Under the pieces are notes generated by a model. That model saw nothing but the letters and a program-made list of their open reading frames with translations. It had not been told where the DNA came from and made no database searches. A DNA stretch of 64,000 bases, taken from assembly GCA_043228905.1 (NCBI GenBank), contig JBHGNT010000010.1:5332001-5396000 (forward strand). Reading direction: 5' to 3'. This DNA is from Azolla caroliniana (lineage: Eukaryota > Polypodiophyta). Shown one piece after another: positions 23,340 through 34,440 of this stretch (position 1 is its first letter; each line of letters begins with the position of its first letter). The position numbers were made by a program, and so were the translations under genes.

Positions 23340-23939
23340 CACAGAGAGGGCGAGGCTACATGCCAAGATGTCTCAAAAATACACGGAATTTTCAAATACC
23401 TGCTGTATGTTCATCTCAAATTTTATATGTTTCACGGAAATCTCGAGACTACCCTTCCCAAAATCTCAGGCTCTGCCCTTCCCAGATTATCAAGAAACCA
23501 CCCTTCCAGCTTTCCATGGGGGTAAGTTGTAACCACACCATTTTCACTCTGAATCTGCTACTACCGACCAATCCATTGATCGATCGAGGAGCAAAAAGCT
23601 TTGATTCCGAGCGTGTGAGGTATTACTAGTCTTCGCTTGGTCGTAATGAGTCGAGCAAACTCTCTCCATCCTGGAAACTCGTCTAAATATTTGGGCAGAA
23701 ACCCCGATAACAATTGCACTATCCGATTCTTGATAAAAGCAATCTTTTATGAGAAATGAGGAAGCATGGGGCAGTTCTATATGTTTCTGACAAAAGACGC
23801 GGAAGTTGAACTGTCATAGTCGCAAGAATACGCACGTGCATGTGAAACGTGAGCATGACCATCTAGGACTTGAACCAAAGAGGGTGAGTGAGCACTAGTT
23901 GTTGCCTTCGGTCCTTGGAATTTCTTTTTACTCCTTACG

Positions 23940-24357
23940 TATACTTGTGTGCATGTGAGGACATGTGTGCGTGCGTGCGTGCGTGTGTGTGTGTGTGTGT
24001 GTATGTGTGTGCAAGAACGTTTAGAAATGTACATTTATTTTGTGTGTGAAAGTGTGCTCCTCCTAAGTGTTTATAGTTCATGTGTGTTTTATATGTGCAA
24101 AACAATGTGTTGGTTTGAAGAATATTAACGTGCAAGGGGGTAAATGCGTGTGAGTGAGTGAGTGAGTGAGTGTGTGTGTGTGTGTGTGTGTGTGCATGTG
24201 CATGTGAGAGGATGTATGTGTGTGCGGGAACGTTTAGAAATGTTCATTTGTTTTCTATGTGAAAGTTTGCTACTCCTAAGTGTTTATAGTTCCTATGTGT
24301 TTTATATGTGTAAAACAATGTGTTGGTTTGACGAATATTAACATGCAAGGGGGTAAA

Positions 24358-24375
<18 letters not shown>
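23940..24375 (+). repeat. Two-unit duplication with (TG)n, (GAGT)n and (GA)n tracts
   Basis: A block of about 180 bp (GTTTAGAAATGT...GTGTTGGTTTGA.GAATATTAAC.TGCAAGGGGG) occurs at about 24018-24147 and again at about 24231-24355. Each copy is preceded by TG-rich simple sequence. The second copy ends in GT and GA repeats at 24358-24388. Confidence 0.85.
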
Positions 24376-24389
<14 letters not shown>

Positions 24390-24393
24390 TTAT

Positions 24394-24960
24394 AAAGATT
24401 TATTAAAACAACAATGTCCAATTTGGGTGACCGTTGATTGTAGTAACTCATTCTTTTGGGATTTACTACCAGGATTGATGTCCCAAATTGGTAAAGTTTT
24501 GGTTGCTCCTCATGTTAATTCGTTGAACAAATGTAGATTTTGCATGTTATGGGATACAAGTTGTAAATTTCCAGGATGGTTGAGTATCGATACATCTCGA
24601 TTTGGTCGATTTCGTTTTAAGCTTCAATGGGAAACTTTTGCAGGACATTGTTTAAAATGTGGTAAATTGGGGCATTTTATGGCTGAATGCCAATATCATG
24701 GTGAACTATCCCCAAAAAATAATGTCAAAAGGAAAAATAAGGAAGATGTTGAGGAGGATATTGTCTCAATGGTTGATATGGTCATGGATGAGGGAACATC
24801 TCATGGGTTAGAGCGAGATCCTAAAGTTCATGGTCATGTTAGAGGTGTTGGGGAGGAGAATGGAGTATGTAATAATGATGGCCCAAATGTTGAAGATGGA
24901 GAGTGGCATGAAGTGAAGCATAAGATAAAAGGGAAGGGTGTTGTCATACAAAGGAACCGC
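24394..24960 (+). pseudogene. LINE ORF1-like zinc-knuckle fragment
   Basis: The frame contains PIWVTVDC..., KCRFCMLW, FRFKLQWETF and the knuckle CLKCGKLGHFMAEC. It resembles the DUF4283 plus zinc-knuckle protein common in plant LINE ORF1 and related domesticated genes. There is no start codon of its own: the frame simply runs out of the upstream GA repeat. The C-terminal part is charged, then the frame passes into unrelated gypsy sequence near 24960-25000. It is taken as a 5'- and 3'-truncated insertion. The link to LINEs is family knowledge, since no RT is adjacent. Confidence 0.55.
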
Positions 24961-25000
24961 ACGAAACGGTCACGCAGTTCACGATCCGGTTCTAGGATCT

Positions 25001-26800
25001 CTACCGACAAGTGGCCGATGATGTCTCAGCACAACATATACCAGACACTTTCCTATCCAGTTTACGAGAGCCTCTCCGAACGACTCTCGCACTTACAAAT
25101 TTCGCCAACCATGCTATCGAACAAGTCATAACGCGGGTTCTCGCCCTCGATCGGACCCAACACAGCACGGCCTTCTCGATGACATCCTTGCAAAACTCTC
25201 TTCCCCAAGAGGACAATCGCTTTCGCCAAGCCCTCCAATGCACGGCGTGTTCAAGATCAGGGCACCTGGCCCTCGAATGTCCCCACCAACCAGTGTCCGA
25301 TCTGCCAATCTCGAGCTCACATTGTCGAGCAGTGCGAATATAATATGCTGAACCGCACAACGGCGGCACCGGTCCACCAGATCGAGCCACGAAATACATA
25401 CTCTCGGCAGGACAAGTGATATGTCTACCGAGACCAGGATAACGACCGACCGCGATCCCCGGATCGACGACGCCGAGACGACGACTACCGACGTGATGAC
25501 CGCTGTGATCATTATCGCGATGACCGGCACGACGATTATGCTCGATATGATGACTATCGCGATGACCGATATGACCGACGGAACTCACGCATTGATCGGT
25601 GAAACGACAACCGCAACACACGCAACAATAGAAGACCTAACGACAACCGTCGACGGGACGCTCCTCAAAATGACCAGCGCAACTCCAACGCACCTCGGAA
25701 CAACCCACCACCAAACGAGACGAAGAATCAACAACAGCTTCCACACACAGACCCAGCGGACACCAGCAGCTCGGCCAACGTTACATGTTTTAAATGTAAC
25801 CAACCAGGCCACTACGCCACGCAATGTCCAACAACCAACCGTGGCAAGGCACCCGCGGTGAACAGTATCATGGCCAATGTTCAAACGGTCACTACCCGAA
25901 GTAAAGCGCAGACTACTCAGTGGCAAATCCAGGATGAAGTACGTCAGGTAGCAAAAGAATGGATCGACACGGCCAATAAAAAAAATGCAGTACGCATGCA
26001 AACTTACATGAGAGACGGGCCCAATGAAGTACCACAAACCTCGGCACCATCCACGTCGGAGGAGGACGACCAACTATGGGATGTTCTTACCAACTCCCGC
26101 ATCTCGCTGCCCCTACATAAACTGTTACCACTCATGTCGAGATTCCGGGACACCCTGGCAGCACTCCAGGCCAATAATAAGCCCGTGACGCCACCGGTAC
26201 ACCTCACCGAAGCAGGAACCGGTCCACCACTCATGGACTCTCAGAACCCAGCCGTGCGAATCATCATTAAGGGACAAGACCTGCACAGATGCATCATCGA
26301 CGACGGATCCGGTGTAAACGTTATTAGCGAGTCAACGTGTCTCAACCTCGGCCTGAATCAATGGGAACCATGCCCCTTTTGGCTTTAGATGGCCGACACC
26401 CGCTCCGTTCACCCCATTGGTTTAATTCGCCATCTCGACTTCACACTTGGAGGCCACATGTTCACGATCTCGGCCGTCGTGCTAAGATTGGAGACACAAG
26501 GCGCCTACCCAATGTTACTAGGCCGACCATGGTTGCGTACAACGAATATCAAGCAACATTGGCAACGCAACATGATCTCGTTGCGAAGAGGAAAGACAAA
26601 AGTCTGAATCATCACTGAAGAACGAGTCCCCGCCGCCCTCAACACTTCGCCGTTATACGCAGAAGGGGTCCATATGCTTGACGGTTTGGCCAATGAGGAG
26701 GTCGATGACTTCCTAGATGATCATCCCACGATCATCCCTCTCTTCGAAATCAATGCCTTACCAACCATCGAGCCATCTAAAGACGAGGAAGTCACCACCC
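25001..26800 (+). pseudogene. Gypsy gag and protease, broken
   Basis: Nucleocapsid and protease part of the gypsy element. Three CCHC knuckles are visible: CTACSRSGHLALEC (frame starting 25011), CPICQSRAHIVEQC after a one-base frameshift near 25265, and CFKCNQPGHYATQC (about 25785-25826). A long Arg/Asp-rich linker lies between the second and third. The protease follows with IDDGSGVNVIS and, further on, MLLGRPWL. Stops at 25417, 25600, 26386 and 26605 lie in frame. Each is TGA or TAG where CGA or CAG would read through. A second frameshift near 26805 leads into RT. The N-terminal part of gag is missing. Confidence 0.75.
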
Positions 26801-26809
26801 TAGGATGAA

Positions 26810-29779
26810 CCAAATCCAACCACAGTTGCCGAGCTACGTCATGCTCGGGAGGCTTTCGAACGCGAACTCGCCATTTCACAACGAGTGAAAGCATCAACCC
26901 TGGAAACAATAAACCTCGGTTCGGACAAGAATCCCCATACGTTACAAATTGCCAATAATCTACCAACCGGAGAACGGGCATGCCTCGTAAAATTGCTCAC
27001 CGACTACCAGGATGTTTTCGCTTGGTCTTACACCGATATGAAGGGGCTGGATCCTCAATACTACCAACATCAAATTCACATCTTACCCGACACTCGGTCG
27101 GTTCAGCAGAGGCGCTACAGGATGAACCCCAACTACGCCGCTAAAGTCAAAGAGGAAATCAACAAACTACTCCGAGTGGGCTTCATTCGCCCTGTTAAAC
27201 GAGCCACGTGGTTGAGCCCGATCGTAGTGGTCCCAAAGAAGAACGGAAAAATCCGTGTCTGCGTCGACTATCAGAAGCTTAACGCGGCAACAGTCACCAA
27301 CGGTTTCCCTCTTCCATTCACGGATAGTGTCCTCGACACGGTAGCCGGCCACGAATGTTACAGTTTCCTCGACGGGTTCAGCGGCTATAACCAGATAAGA
27401 ATGAACCCAGAGGATCAGGAGAAAACCACTTTCGTCACGGAATGGGGTGTTTTTGTAGCAGAAGTAATGATGTTCGGTCTAAAAACGGCGCCGGCTACGT
27501 TCCAGCGCATCATCACCGAAATCTTTCATGACTACATCCCGACGTTCATGCAAGTCTTTCTCGACGATTTCGCCGTGTATGGCCATCGACGGGAACACAT
27601 GACCCAGTTACGACTCTGCCTGGACCGATGTAGCCAAGCTCGATTGAGCTTAAACCCGGCGAAATGCGCGTTCTTAGTCACCAACGGCAACCTTCTCGGC
27701 CACATTGTCAGTCAAGAAGGCATCGCTATGGACCCGGATAAAGTAAAGGCAATCCTGACCGCCACTGCACCCTCGAACGCTAAGGCACTAAGCCATTTTT
27801 TGGGATAGATCCGGTGGCACAGTCGAATGATACGGCACCTGGCTGATTTCGCGACACCTCTACACGCGGCAGTCCATCGCCTTCCCTTCCAATGGACGTC
27901 AATCGAGGACACGACCTATCAGACCCTGAAACGAATGTTGTCACATGCCCCAGTGGTCCAGTCTCCGGTTTGGTCCGAACCGTTTCATGTCTTCGTAGAT
28001 GCTTCAGACATCGCCATCGGAAGTGCCCTGATGCAATGCACACCCCCGAATTGGTATAGGCCCGTGTACTATGCCAGCCGATGGCTCTCGACCGCGGAAA
28101 AGAATTACTCCACCACCGAGCGGGAGGCCCTCGGTATGATTTATAGCATCAATAAATTTCGGCATTACCTCTTGGGCCAAAAATTTACCTTTCACGTGGA
28201 TCACTCGGCCCTTCTTTAATTGGTCAATAAACAAGCCCTCACCGAACGGTTGGCTCAGTGGATGCTCCTACTACAAGAGTTTGATTTCCAGATTCAGCAT
28301 CGACCCGGGGTACAACATGCCGTCGCCGACTACTTGAGCCGTCTTGAGTCAGGGGAACCGGCGAAAACAACGTACGACGAGCTACCGGACGCCAGGCTAT
28401 TTAACCTGACCACGATCCCAGACGATAACGGAGATGAATGGATCACGGAGATGACCCATTTTCTCACTACCAGTGTACCTCCCGAGCACATGACCCTTGA
28501 CACGAGAAAACGCCTAGCAGTGCGTAGCCGGAATTTTTGCCTCGTCTCGGACATTCTCTACCACAAAGGCTCGGACGGCATATGGCGCCGAGCAATTCGG
28601 CAATTCGAGAAGAATGTCGTTCTTCAGGAAGCCCACCAAGGAGTAGCTGGGGGGCACTACGTCGGGGATTCCACGGCAAGGAAAGTTTGGCAAAGTGGAT
28701 TGTGGTGGCCGACAACGAAGAAAGACGCTCACGAGTTTTGCCGGCAGTGCGATTTGTGCCAACGACTGGGGCAACCAATGGAACAGTCATGGATGCCACA
28801 CCAGCCGATTCTTCCATTGGACCCATTTCAAAAATGGGGTTTGGATTTTGTAGGCCCTTTCAAACCACCCGCGGCCCGAACAGGGAATAGGTATATTATT
28901 GTTGCCACGGATTACTGCACCAAATGGGTCGAGGCTAAGGCACTCCGAGATAACACGGCGGCATCCACGGCTAAATTCATGTACGAGCACCTCTGGTGCC
29001 GTTACGGATGCCCAATAGAGCTCGTTAGTGATCAAGGTGGGTACTTCATCAATCATATAATACGTGAGCTTACACACCACTACGCGGTGGTGCACAAGAA
29101 AAGCACACCATACTACCCGTAGGCGAACGGCTTGGCGGAATCGACCAATAAAATCCTCCAAACCATACTGAAGAAGATCGTCAATGAAAACATGATCGAT
29201 TGGGATGACAAACTCCAGAGCGCAATGTGGGCGTATCGTACGACTTTCAAAACAAGCATCCAATCAACCCCCTTTCGAATGACGTTCGGGTTAGAAGCCG
29301 TAATGCCCGTAGAGTTCCAAGTCCCGAGCCTCCGAGTTCAAATCAAAGCACGGCTCCCCGAGGCCCAATCCGAGCAATACCGACTGGAACAACTCCTCGA
29401 ACTCGGCGAAGATAGGATAGACAGTATGGCCCAGCTTGAACAACGCCAACGGCAACGCAAGGCTTTCGTGGATTGACATCGACACGGGCTGGAAAAGGAG
29501 CTCACCATCGGCAAAATGGTTCTTCTTTTTCAAACACGACTCGAGTCTATGCCGGGAAAATTAAGATTTCGGTGGACCTGTCCATTTTGGATTATCGACG
29601 AGTTCAACGGGACGTTCCAGCTCGGCACACTCGTCGGCGACACTGTCAAAAGCTGGACCAATGGTTTCCGACTTCGACCATATCGAGGCACTACACCACC
29701 CAACCCGTTTACCGAGCCACACGGCACAAACGAGTTTCGGGAGACCACCACGGAGGAGGCCACGTGCCCCCCTGAATAA
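26810..29779 (+). pseudogene. Gypsy RT, RNase H and integrase, broken
   Basis: One continuous frame of about 990 codons interrupted by four stops: TAG 27806, TAA 28217, TAG 29120 and TGA 29474. RT shows WLSPIVVVPKKNGKIRVCVD, FLDGFSGYNQIRM and the catalytic QVFLDDFAVYG (FLDD variant). RNase H shows FHVFVDASDIAIGSALMQ and the DHSALL region. Integrase shows an H-H-C-C zinc site (HQGVAGGHY...CRQCDLCQRLG), then WGLDFVGPF, SDQGGYF and the AES of ANGLAEST, matching D, D, E. The frame ends in TAA at 29777 after a basic tail. The stops all fit single C-to-T changes. Without them the frame would be whole. Confidence 0.85.
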
Positions 29780-29992
29780 GGACTCACCCACCTTCTTGAA
29801 ATTAATAAAAGTAGTAGTAGGTAGGATTAACCATAGTTTAGCCACCGATTAGCTACACCTACACCACCCACCTAGGCACCCACAAATTTAGGGGCACCCC
29901 TCGCCACCACTCTTTTAGTACCTATTTAAGCACATGCAAAGCACTAGAAGCACCCCACTCACCTTCAGGACACGTGGTGCTAGTCACTTATT

Positions 29993-30757
29993 ATGGCACC
30001 CACGACTCAGAATCTTCAGGATTCGCTTCAGGCACAAAACCCTAGGAGTAAGTTACTAAAACCGTTTCCAAAACACAGCAGCACAGACACAGAAGTTCAT
30101 TATCGCTCCCAATCTCCATCACTCTCAAGCTCAGAAACCCCATCTCGCTCTCATCACGCTAAACGCTCTTGCTCTCAAGCCCTCTTTCGCTCTCATAACC
30201 CCTCTGCTGAACTTCCCATTCTTGCTGATCCTTCTCTATCTCGCCCTCGCCTCATCACTCTTCTTCACACTTCCACACAGTCGAGCCCCGTCTCCATCTC
30301 CACCATGCCTCTTACCGCTTCAACAGAAACCCGCGCCTGGCTCCAGGAACGAGGAATGGGCGGTTACCTGAAGATCATCGATGCCCCCGCGCACCCAGAT
30401 GCCCAAGGTGTGGCTAAACGTATAATTCCCAAAGCTATCACCAACAACGTGCTTCGGGCTGTTTTGGATCTGCAATGGGGAGGGGACCATGAGGTTGACA
30501 TACCCCCGACATCAAAGATGAAAGCGTATTTCGGTGAGTACTCAGCCTCAGGGAAGGCATATCGCACGTATGGCGGTCCCAACAGAGCTTTCGGGGAGAT
30601 TGCTCGTATATTAATGGAGTATGCGTTCGTGCATACGAACCCAACGAGCATGCCACAGAACAAGGCAGTCATCATCATGAGCGCGTATGAAGGAAACAGA
30701 ATCGATTGGGGAATCATCACAGGCGAAGGACTCCGCGCCGCCTTAGCTTCATTTTAG
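29993..30757 (+). CDS. Extra open frame of the gypsy element (about 254 codons)
   Basis: An uninterrupted frame 213 bases after the pol stop. The first 110 residues are Ser/Pro/His-rich and low complexity, so the true start may be the later ATG at about 30305 (MPLTASTETRAWLQ). The rest is a compact region with KAYFGEYSASGKAYRTYGG, a helix ARILMEYAFV and ...NRIDWGIITGEGLRAALASF. The last pattern recalls the 'putative plant transposon protein' domain found in extra frames of some plant retrotransposons; that is a guess from pattern alone. There is no signal peptide and no clear membrane helix, so nothing supports an envelope role. Confidence 0.5.
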   Translation: MAPTTQNLQDSLQAQNPRSKLLKPFPKHSSTDTEVHYRSQSPSLSSSETPSRSHHAKRSCSQALFRSHNPSAELPILADPSLSRPRLITLLHTSTQSSPVSISTMPLTASTETRAWLQERGMGGYLKIIDAPAHPDAQGVAKRIIPKAITNNVLRAVLDLQWGGDHEVDIPPTSKMKAYFGEYSASGKAYRTYGGPNRAFGEIARILMEYAFVHTNPTSMPQNKAVIIMSAYEGNRIDWGIITGEGLRAALASF

Positions 30758-30879
30758 TCCGGTAAGAAGATGTTGTATGTTCTTACCCACTTTTTGATGG
30801 TTCTATACCCACCCTCTTCTCTTCCTTCCCCTCGCACACTCACGTCCCCACCACCACCATGAAGGCAGAAAGAGAAATT

Positions 30880-33409
30880 CGTTGCCATCAGCCACGAAGC
30901 ATGGGAGGAGCCCACATCGCCTCCACCTCTTGCCGCTAACCAAAACCCCGCATCTGCACCACCACCCACTCAACCCCAACAAAAAAGGGCAGTTTTCGAG
31001 ACCTGCCAAGAATGGGAGGAGGAGGTAGCCGCGGAAGATAACACAGCCGATGATGTCACCATTCGACAACCAACGTCGCAGCCCTCGGTAACTTCCCCAG
31101 AGCCTAGCCCACGCCCCAACACACAGCAAGCTGCACCACCACGACCCCAGAAAAGGAAGCAGGCAGAGGAAACGACACTACCGGTCCCGGAACCCCAAAC
31201 ACAGCCGAGCAAGAGAAGACGATTCAACCGCGAGTCCTCGGAAGAACAAAAAGAGCCACAACAGGAGCAAGCCTTAGTTGTCAGACAGAGCAACCTGGCC
31301 ATCATCCCTGAGGAGGCATCGCTGAACCAGGGAAAGATCGAGCATGGGCAGACAACGCAAATCTCGGAGGATGAAGTCCTCGGGTATAAGGACCTCCCCG
31401 CGAAGGCTTACGAATTTAGTGCGCTCCTATGCCTCGGTACGACATTCGAGCTGGTCGACTTCCTCGCTAGAGCCCAAGTTGCGGCAGCCGCTCGAATGGC
31501 GGAAGAGCACGCCGAAACAAAAATGATTCAACGCGCGCTAATAGGTGAAATTGAGCCCCAGGAGGACAGGGCTTTACAAAAAATCGGGAGAAAGAAGCAG
31601 GCAAAACAGGCCGCTCTCCTCATGGAGGTCCCCGAGTTGAACACGACCCTTATCGAGGCATATAGGGACCTGGATCGCACTACGCAGGCAGCCAAAGACA
31701 TGGCCCGAAAGATAAAAATAGCCCAAAAACAGGCTAAGATGGCTATAGAATTATGGCACGCTGCGAAACAGAAGCTGGCAGCCTGGGAGCAAAACCGGCC
31801 GGAACAACAACTCTTGAGCCTTCCGGCCACGACCACCGAGGCCCTCCCAGCCCCTCCACGCATAACAATGATGGATGAAAGCACCGTCACAGATTCAATC
31901 CTGACGATGCAGGCCAATACACAAACGGACTCGTTACAAATGGTTGATGCTTGCACAACAACCGAGGCGGCCACGCCCATGGAGAAGACCGAGATACCAC
32001 CCCCTCGTGCACCCAAGGAGGTGGCAACCCAGACAGAACCCCCGCTCCGGGATTACCGCGCGGAGCTTAAAGAAGAACAACGGCGAACCGAGAGACACGA
32101 CAACGGCATCAAGAGGCGATGGCTCACCTAAAAGAAGAAGCTTCCAAGCAGATGGCCGAGATTAGAGCCCAGGCCGACCAAAGGATATACGAGCAGAACG
32201 AAGCACTGGGCCGGGTACAAGCGCAAGCCGCGGGCAAAGAAGCCGAACTCAAAAGCAAGTTGGAGGAATACGCAGCCACAGTGGCAAAGAAAGAGAAGGA
32301 GGTTCTAGACCTACAGGCCGCGCTCGACAATGCGAAATACTGGAACCATTGGCAGGAGGAAAGAAATTGCCAACGGGAGGAGAGAATGATCGCGGAGAAT
32401 GCCTAGCTGCAGAGTCAGCGTACGACCCTTAAAGAAATGGTTAATGAGTTTTTCATCAAATGCAAGCTACTTTCGGAGCAAAAAGACGAATTATAGGATT
32501 CCTACTTCGCCCTACAAGAAGAGAGAATCGTCGAACGGGAACAAGTCCGGGCCACGTGTCAAAAAGAACGGGAGCAAGCCACCGAAGAACTCACCAAGCG
32601 TTACGAGCAGGCTATCCAGCTCGTAACCGCGGATGCAAAGAACACTCAAGCCATCTATGAACTACGAGCACAGAAGCTTCAGGCCGAGGTCGACGGCTTA
32701 AAACAGGAATTAGCAGCCATCCGAGCACAGCCCGGCATGGATGAGACACGCATCAGAATATTGATCGAGAAACAGCGCCAACACCTTACCAAAAAGGTCG
32801 AGGAAACATTAAGTTGCGTAGGAGACGAATGGGCAGGCCAAGCTACCAAATTGCATATTTTACGCATTGACGCCGAGAACCAACGGAAGGAGGGCCGCGA
32901 CTTCTACAAAATGGACGAAGCCAGCATACAAAACCTGCATGCAGATTTAACCGAGGATTACCAGTCCTTGGCAAAATCTCACACCGCAGCAATCGAGCAA
33001 ATAATGGAGGACTTCAATGATGGTTAGATGTTGTTTCGCCTGGAAGCAGAAGCCTTCGAATGAGAACGACTCGCAGCCATCCCAACCAGCCCTCCAGCAG
33101 CCATAGAGCAGAAGGAAGAACCTTCCAGCAAGGAGATCACGGACACGGCACAGGAGGAACTTACCCCGGCCAACAGACATCCCACGAACGCCCACACGGT
33201 ACCAGATCTAGTCGAAGTAGAGATCAGCGCCCTCGAACCCACACCCCCACCAGAAGAATCAGCCGCACCTGAGGCGGACGCCCGAGAAGATATGACACCC
33301 CCGAACCAAACTCAACCCCCCGCACCGACAGTCCAACCAGACCACCCTGCCACCACCCCAGACCCCGAAAACATCCTCGACATCTTAAAAGAGGAATGAA
33401 ACGAGGATC
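30880..33409 (+). pseudogene. Long coiled-coil protein of the gypsy element, broken
   Basis: An acidic, Pro/Gln-rich N-terminal region (about 30970-31330, with a KRRRF basic patch) is followed by long heptad-like helices rich in E, K, Q, A and R (about 31490-33060). A Pro/Glu-rich tail ends near 33400. The frame is open from about 30970 to 32131, shifts by one base near 32100, then continues with stops at 32404, about 32494, 33025, 33061 and 33397. Nearly all read as TAG or TGA where CAG or CGA fits. It resembles the structural or 'additional' frames seen downstream of pol in some plant gypsy elements. Its function is unknown. Confidence 0.6.
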
Positions 33410-33429
33410 ACGCCTAAAAGGCAATTTTT

Positions 33430-33955
33430 GTAATATTGTTAGTATTTTGTAAGTCGTGGGTCCAACGAACAAGGTCCTGTCCCACGGGTGTGCCAGGTGT
33501 TGTCCAGAGGACAGAAATGTAAATTTAGGAAATTAGCAAACGTCGAGTCCAAGTATCACGGGCCACGGACGGCTCAGTTGTGTATTAGGGGGAAAAGTTA
33601 TTTAAACGAGGACCAGTACCTCAGAGTGGGGGGGGAGAAGAAAAATATAGGCGGAAGCACTAGTTGAGTCCCTCGTAACTAGCTAATCTTGTAAGGTCAC
33701 CGGCCGTAGGCCGTGTTCTGTAATCTCTTCTGTCGCAGTAATATAGCTAAATTGTGCCCAGTTTGCTCCATGTGTCTGTGCTTTGATTCATACCTATGAT
33801 TTGAGCGCCGCCCACGCCTGTCCAGATCTCGTTAGTGTTTTCTCTCTGAGCACTGTCTCTCCCTCGACGCCTCTGTTACGAGCCTTCACGTACCATGCCC
33901 TTGAATACCGATAGCCACAGATCTATCGAAGGTGTTCACCCAAAGGAACGGGTAA
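33430..33955 (+). mobile_element. Putative 3' LTR of the gypsy element
   Basis: Non-coding sequence after the last extra frame, with a TTATTTAAAC box near 33598 and a leader that includes GGCCGTAGGCCG. Exact limits are unclear because there is no partner LTR. The next block (33960 onward) belongs to a different LTR family. Confidence 0.45.
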
Positions 33956-33959
33956 CACC

Positions 33960-34015
33960 TTGTAGAAGGGTTGCCCATTTTGTATTAGTAGGGTATACCG
34001 TTAAACGGAGAGATG

Positions 34016-34048
<33 letters not shown>

Positions 34049-34440
34049 GTTTTAGGGTTTCTTCTTCTTGCTCTCCTCTGCTTCTTCTTCTTCGTCCTTC
34101 TGTGCGTCGAGCCTTGGCATCTAGCGTTCCAGTTTTCTGCCCTGTACTCTGTGCAAGACCCCGCTCGGTACGACAAGCCCGAGAGCTCCCCAACCGGCGG
34201 CTTGGCAGTAGACGACGGTTGTATCTTGTGCGACCTAGGTCCAGCTTGAAGTCGTTGTTGAATCTCGTTGCCTTGTAAATACATATACATTTGGTTGTGC
34301 ATATTCGGGTCTCTGTTGGTGTGCGTGTGTGTGTCTTAGTGTTTCTTTCTGGCTTATGTACATGTTCATGCGAGAGTCAATGTTGCGTGCCTGCTCTCTC
34401 TCTCTCTCTCTCCCTTCAGTTGCTTCCGGTGTGCTCTTGG
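33960..34440 (+). mobile_element. LTR fragment of the 'AGGGTATACC' family
   Basis: The block GGGTTGCCCATTTTG...AGGGTATACC and, further on, CTGTGCAAGACCCC recur at 37572-37668 and 47020-47330. It carries a (CT)n tract at 34017-34048 and TG-rich sequence near 34320. It seems to be U5/leader sequence of a copia-type element, cut on both sides. Its right side abuts a gag fragment on the opposite strand. Confidence 0.5.

Larger units (their letters stand above)
24990..33960 (+). mobile_element. Decayed Ty3/gypsy element with extra 3' reading frames
   Basis: The order on the plus strand is gag with zinc knuckles, protease, RT, RNase H, integrase. This is the gypsy order. Two further coding regions follow, then a putative 3' LTR. 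It is richer in GC than its surroundings. No 5' LTR is visible: sequence to the left is the LINE-like fragment, so the element is 5'-truncated within gag. No chromodomain follows the integrase, so it is not an obvious chromovirus. A Tat/Athila-type relationship is possible but unproven. Several stops and about three frameshifts make it non-functional as it stands. Confidence 0.85.

Noticed and set aside
22896-23366. 156-codon minus-strand frame with a His run
   Set aside because: It crosses the first exon and intron of PDIL5-4 in the wrong frame. The His run is just the GAT microsatellite.
25001-26073. Long minus-strand frames (206 and 162 codons)
   Set aside because: They are antisense shadows of the GC-rich gypsy gag and have no domain pattern.
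31528-32016. 162-codon antisense frame
   Set aside because: Opposite strand of the coiled-coil coding region. Ala/Ser/Val-rich with no motif.
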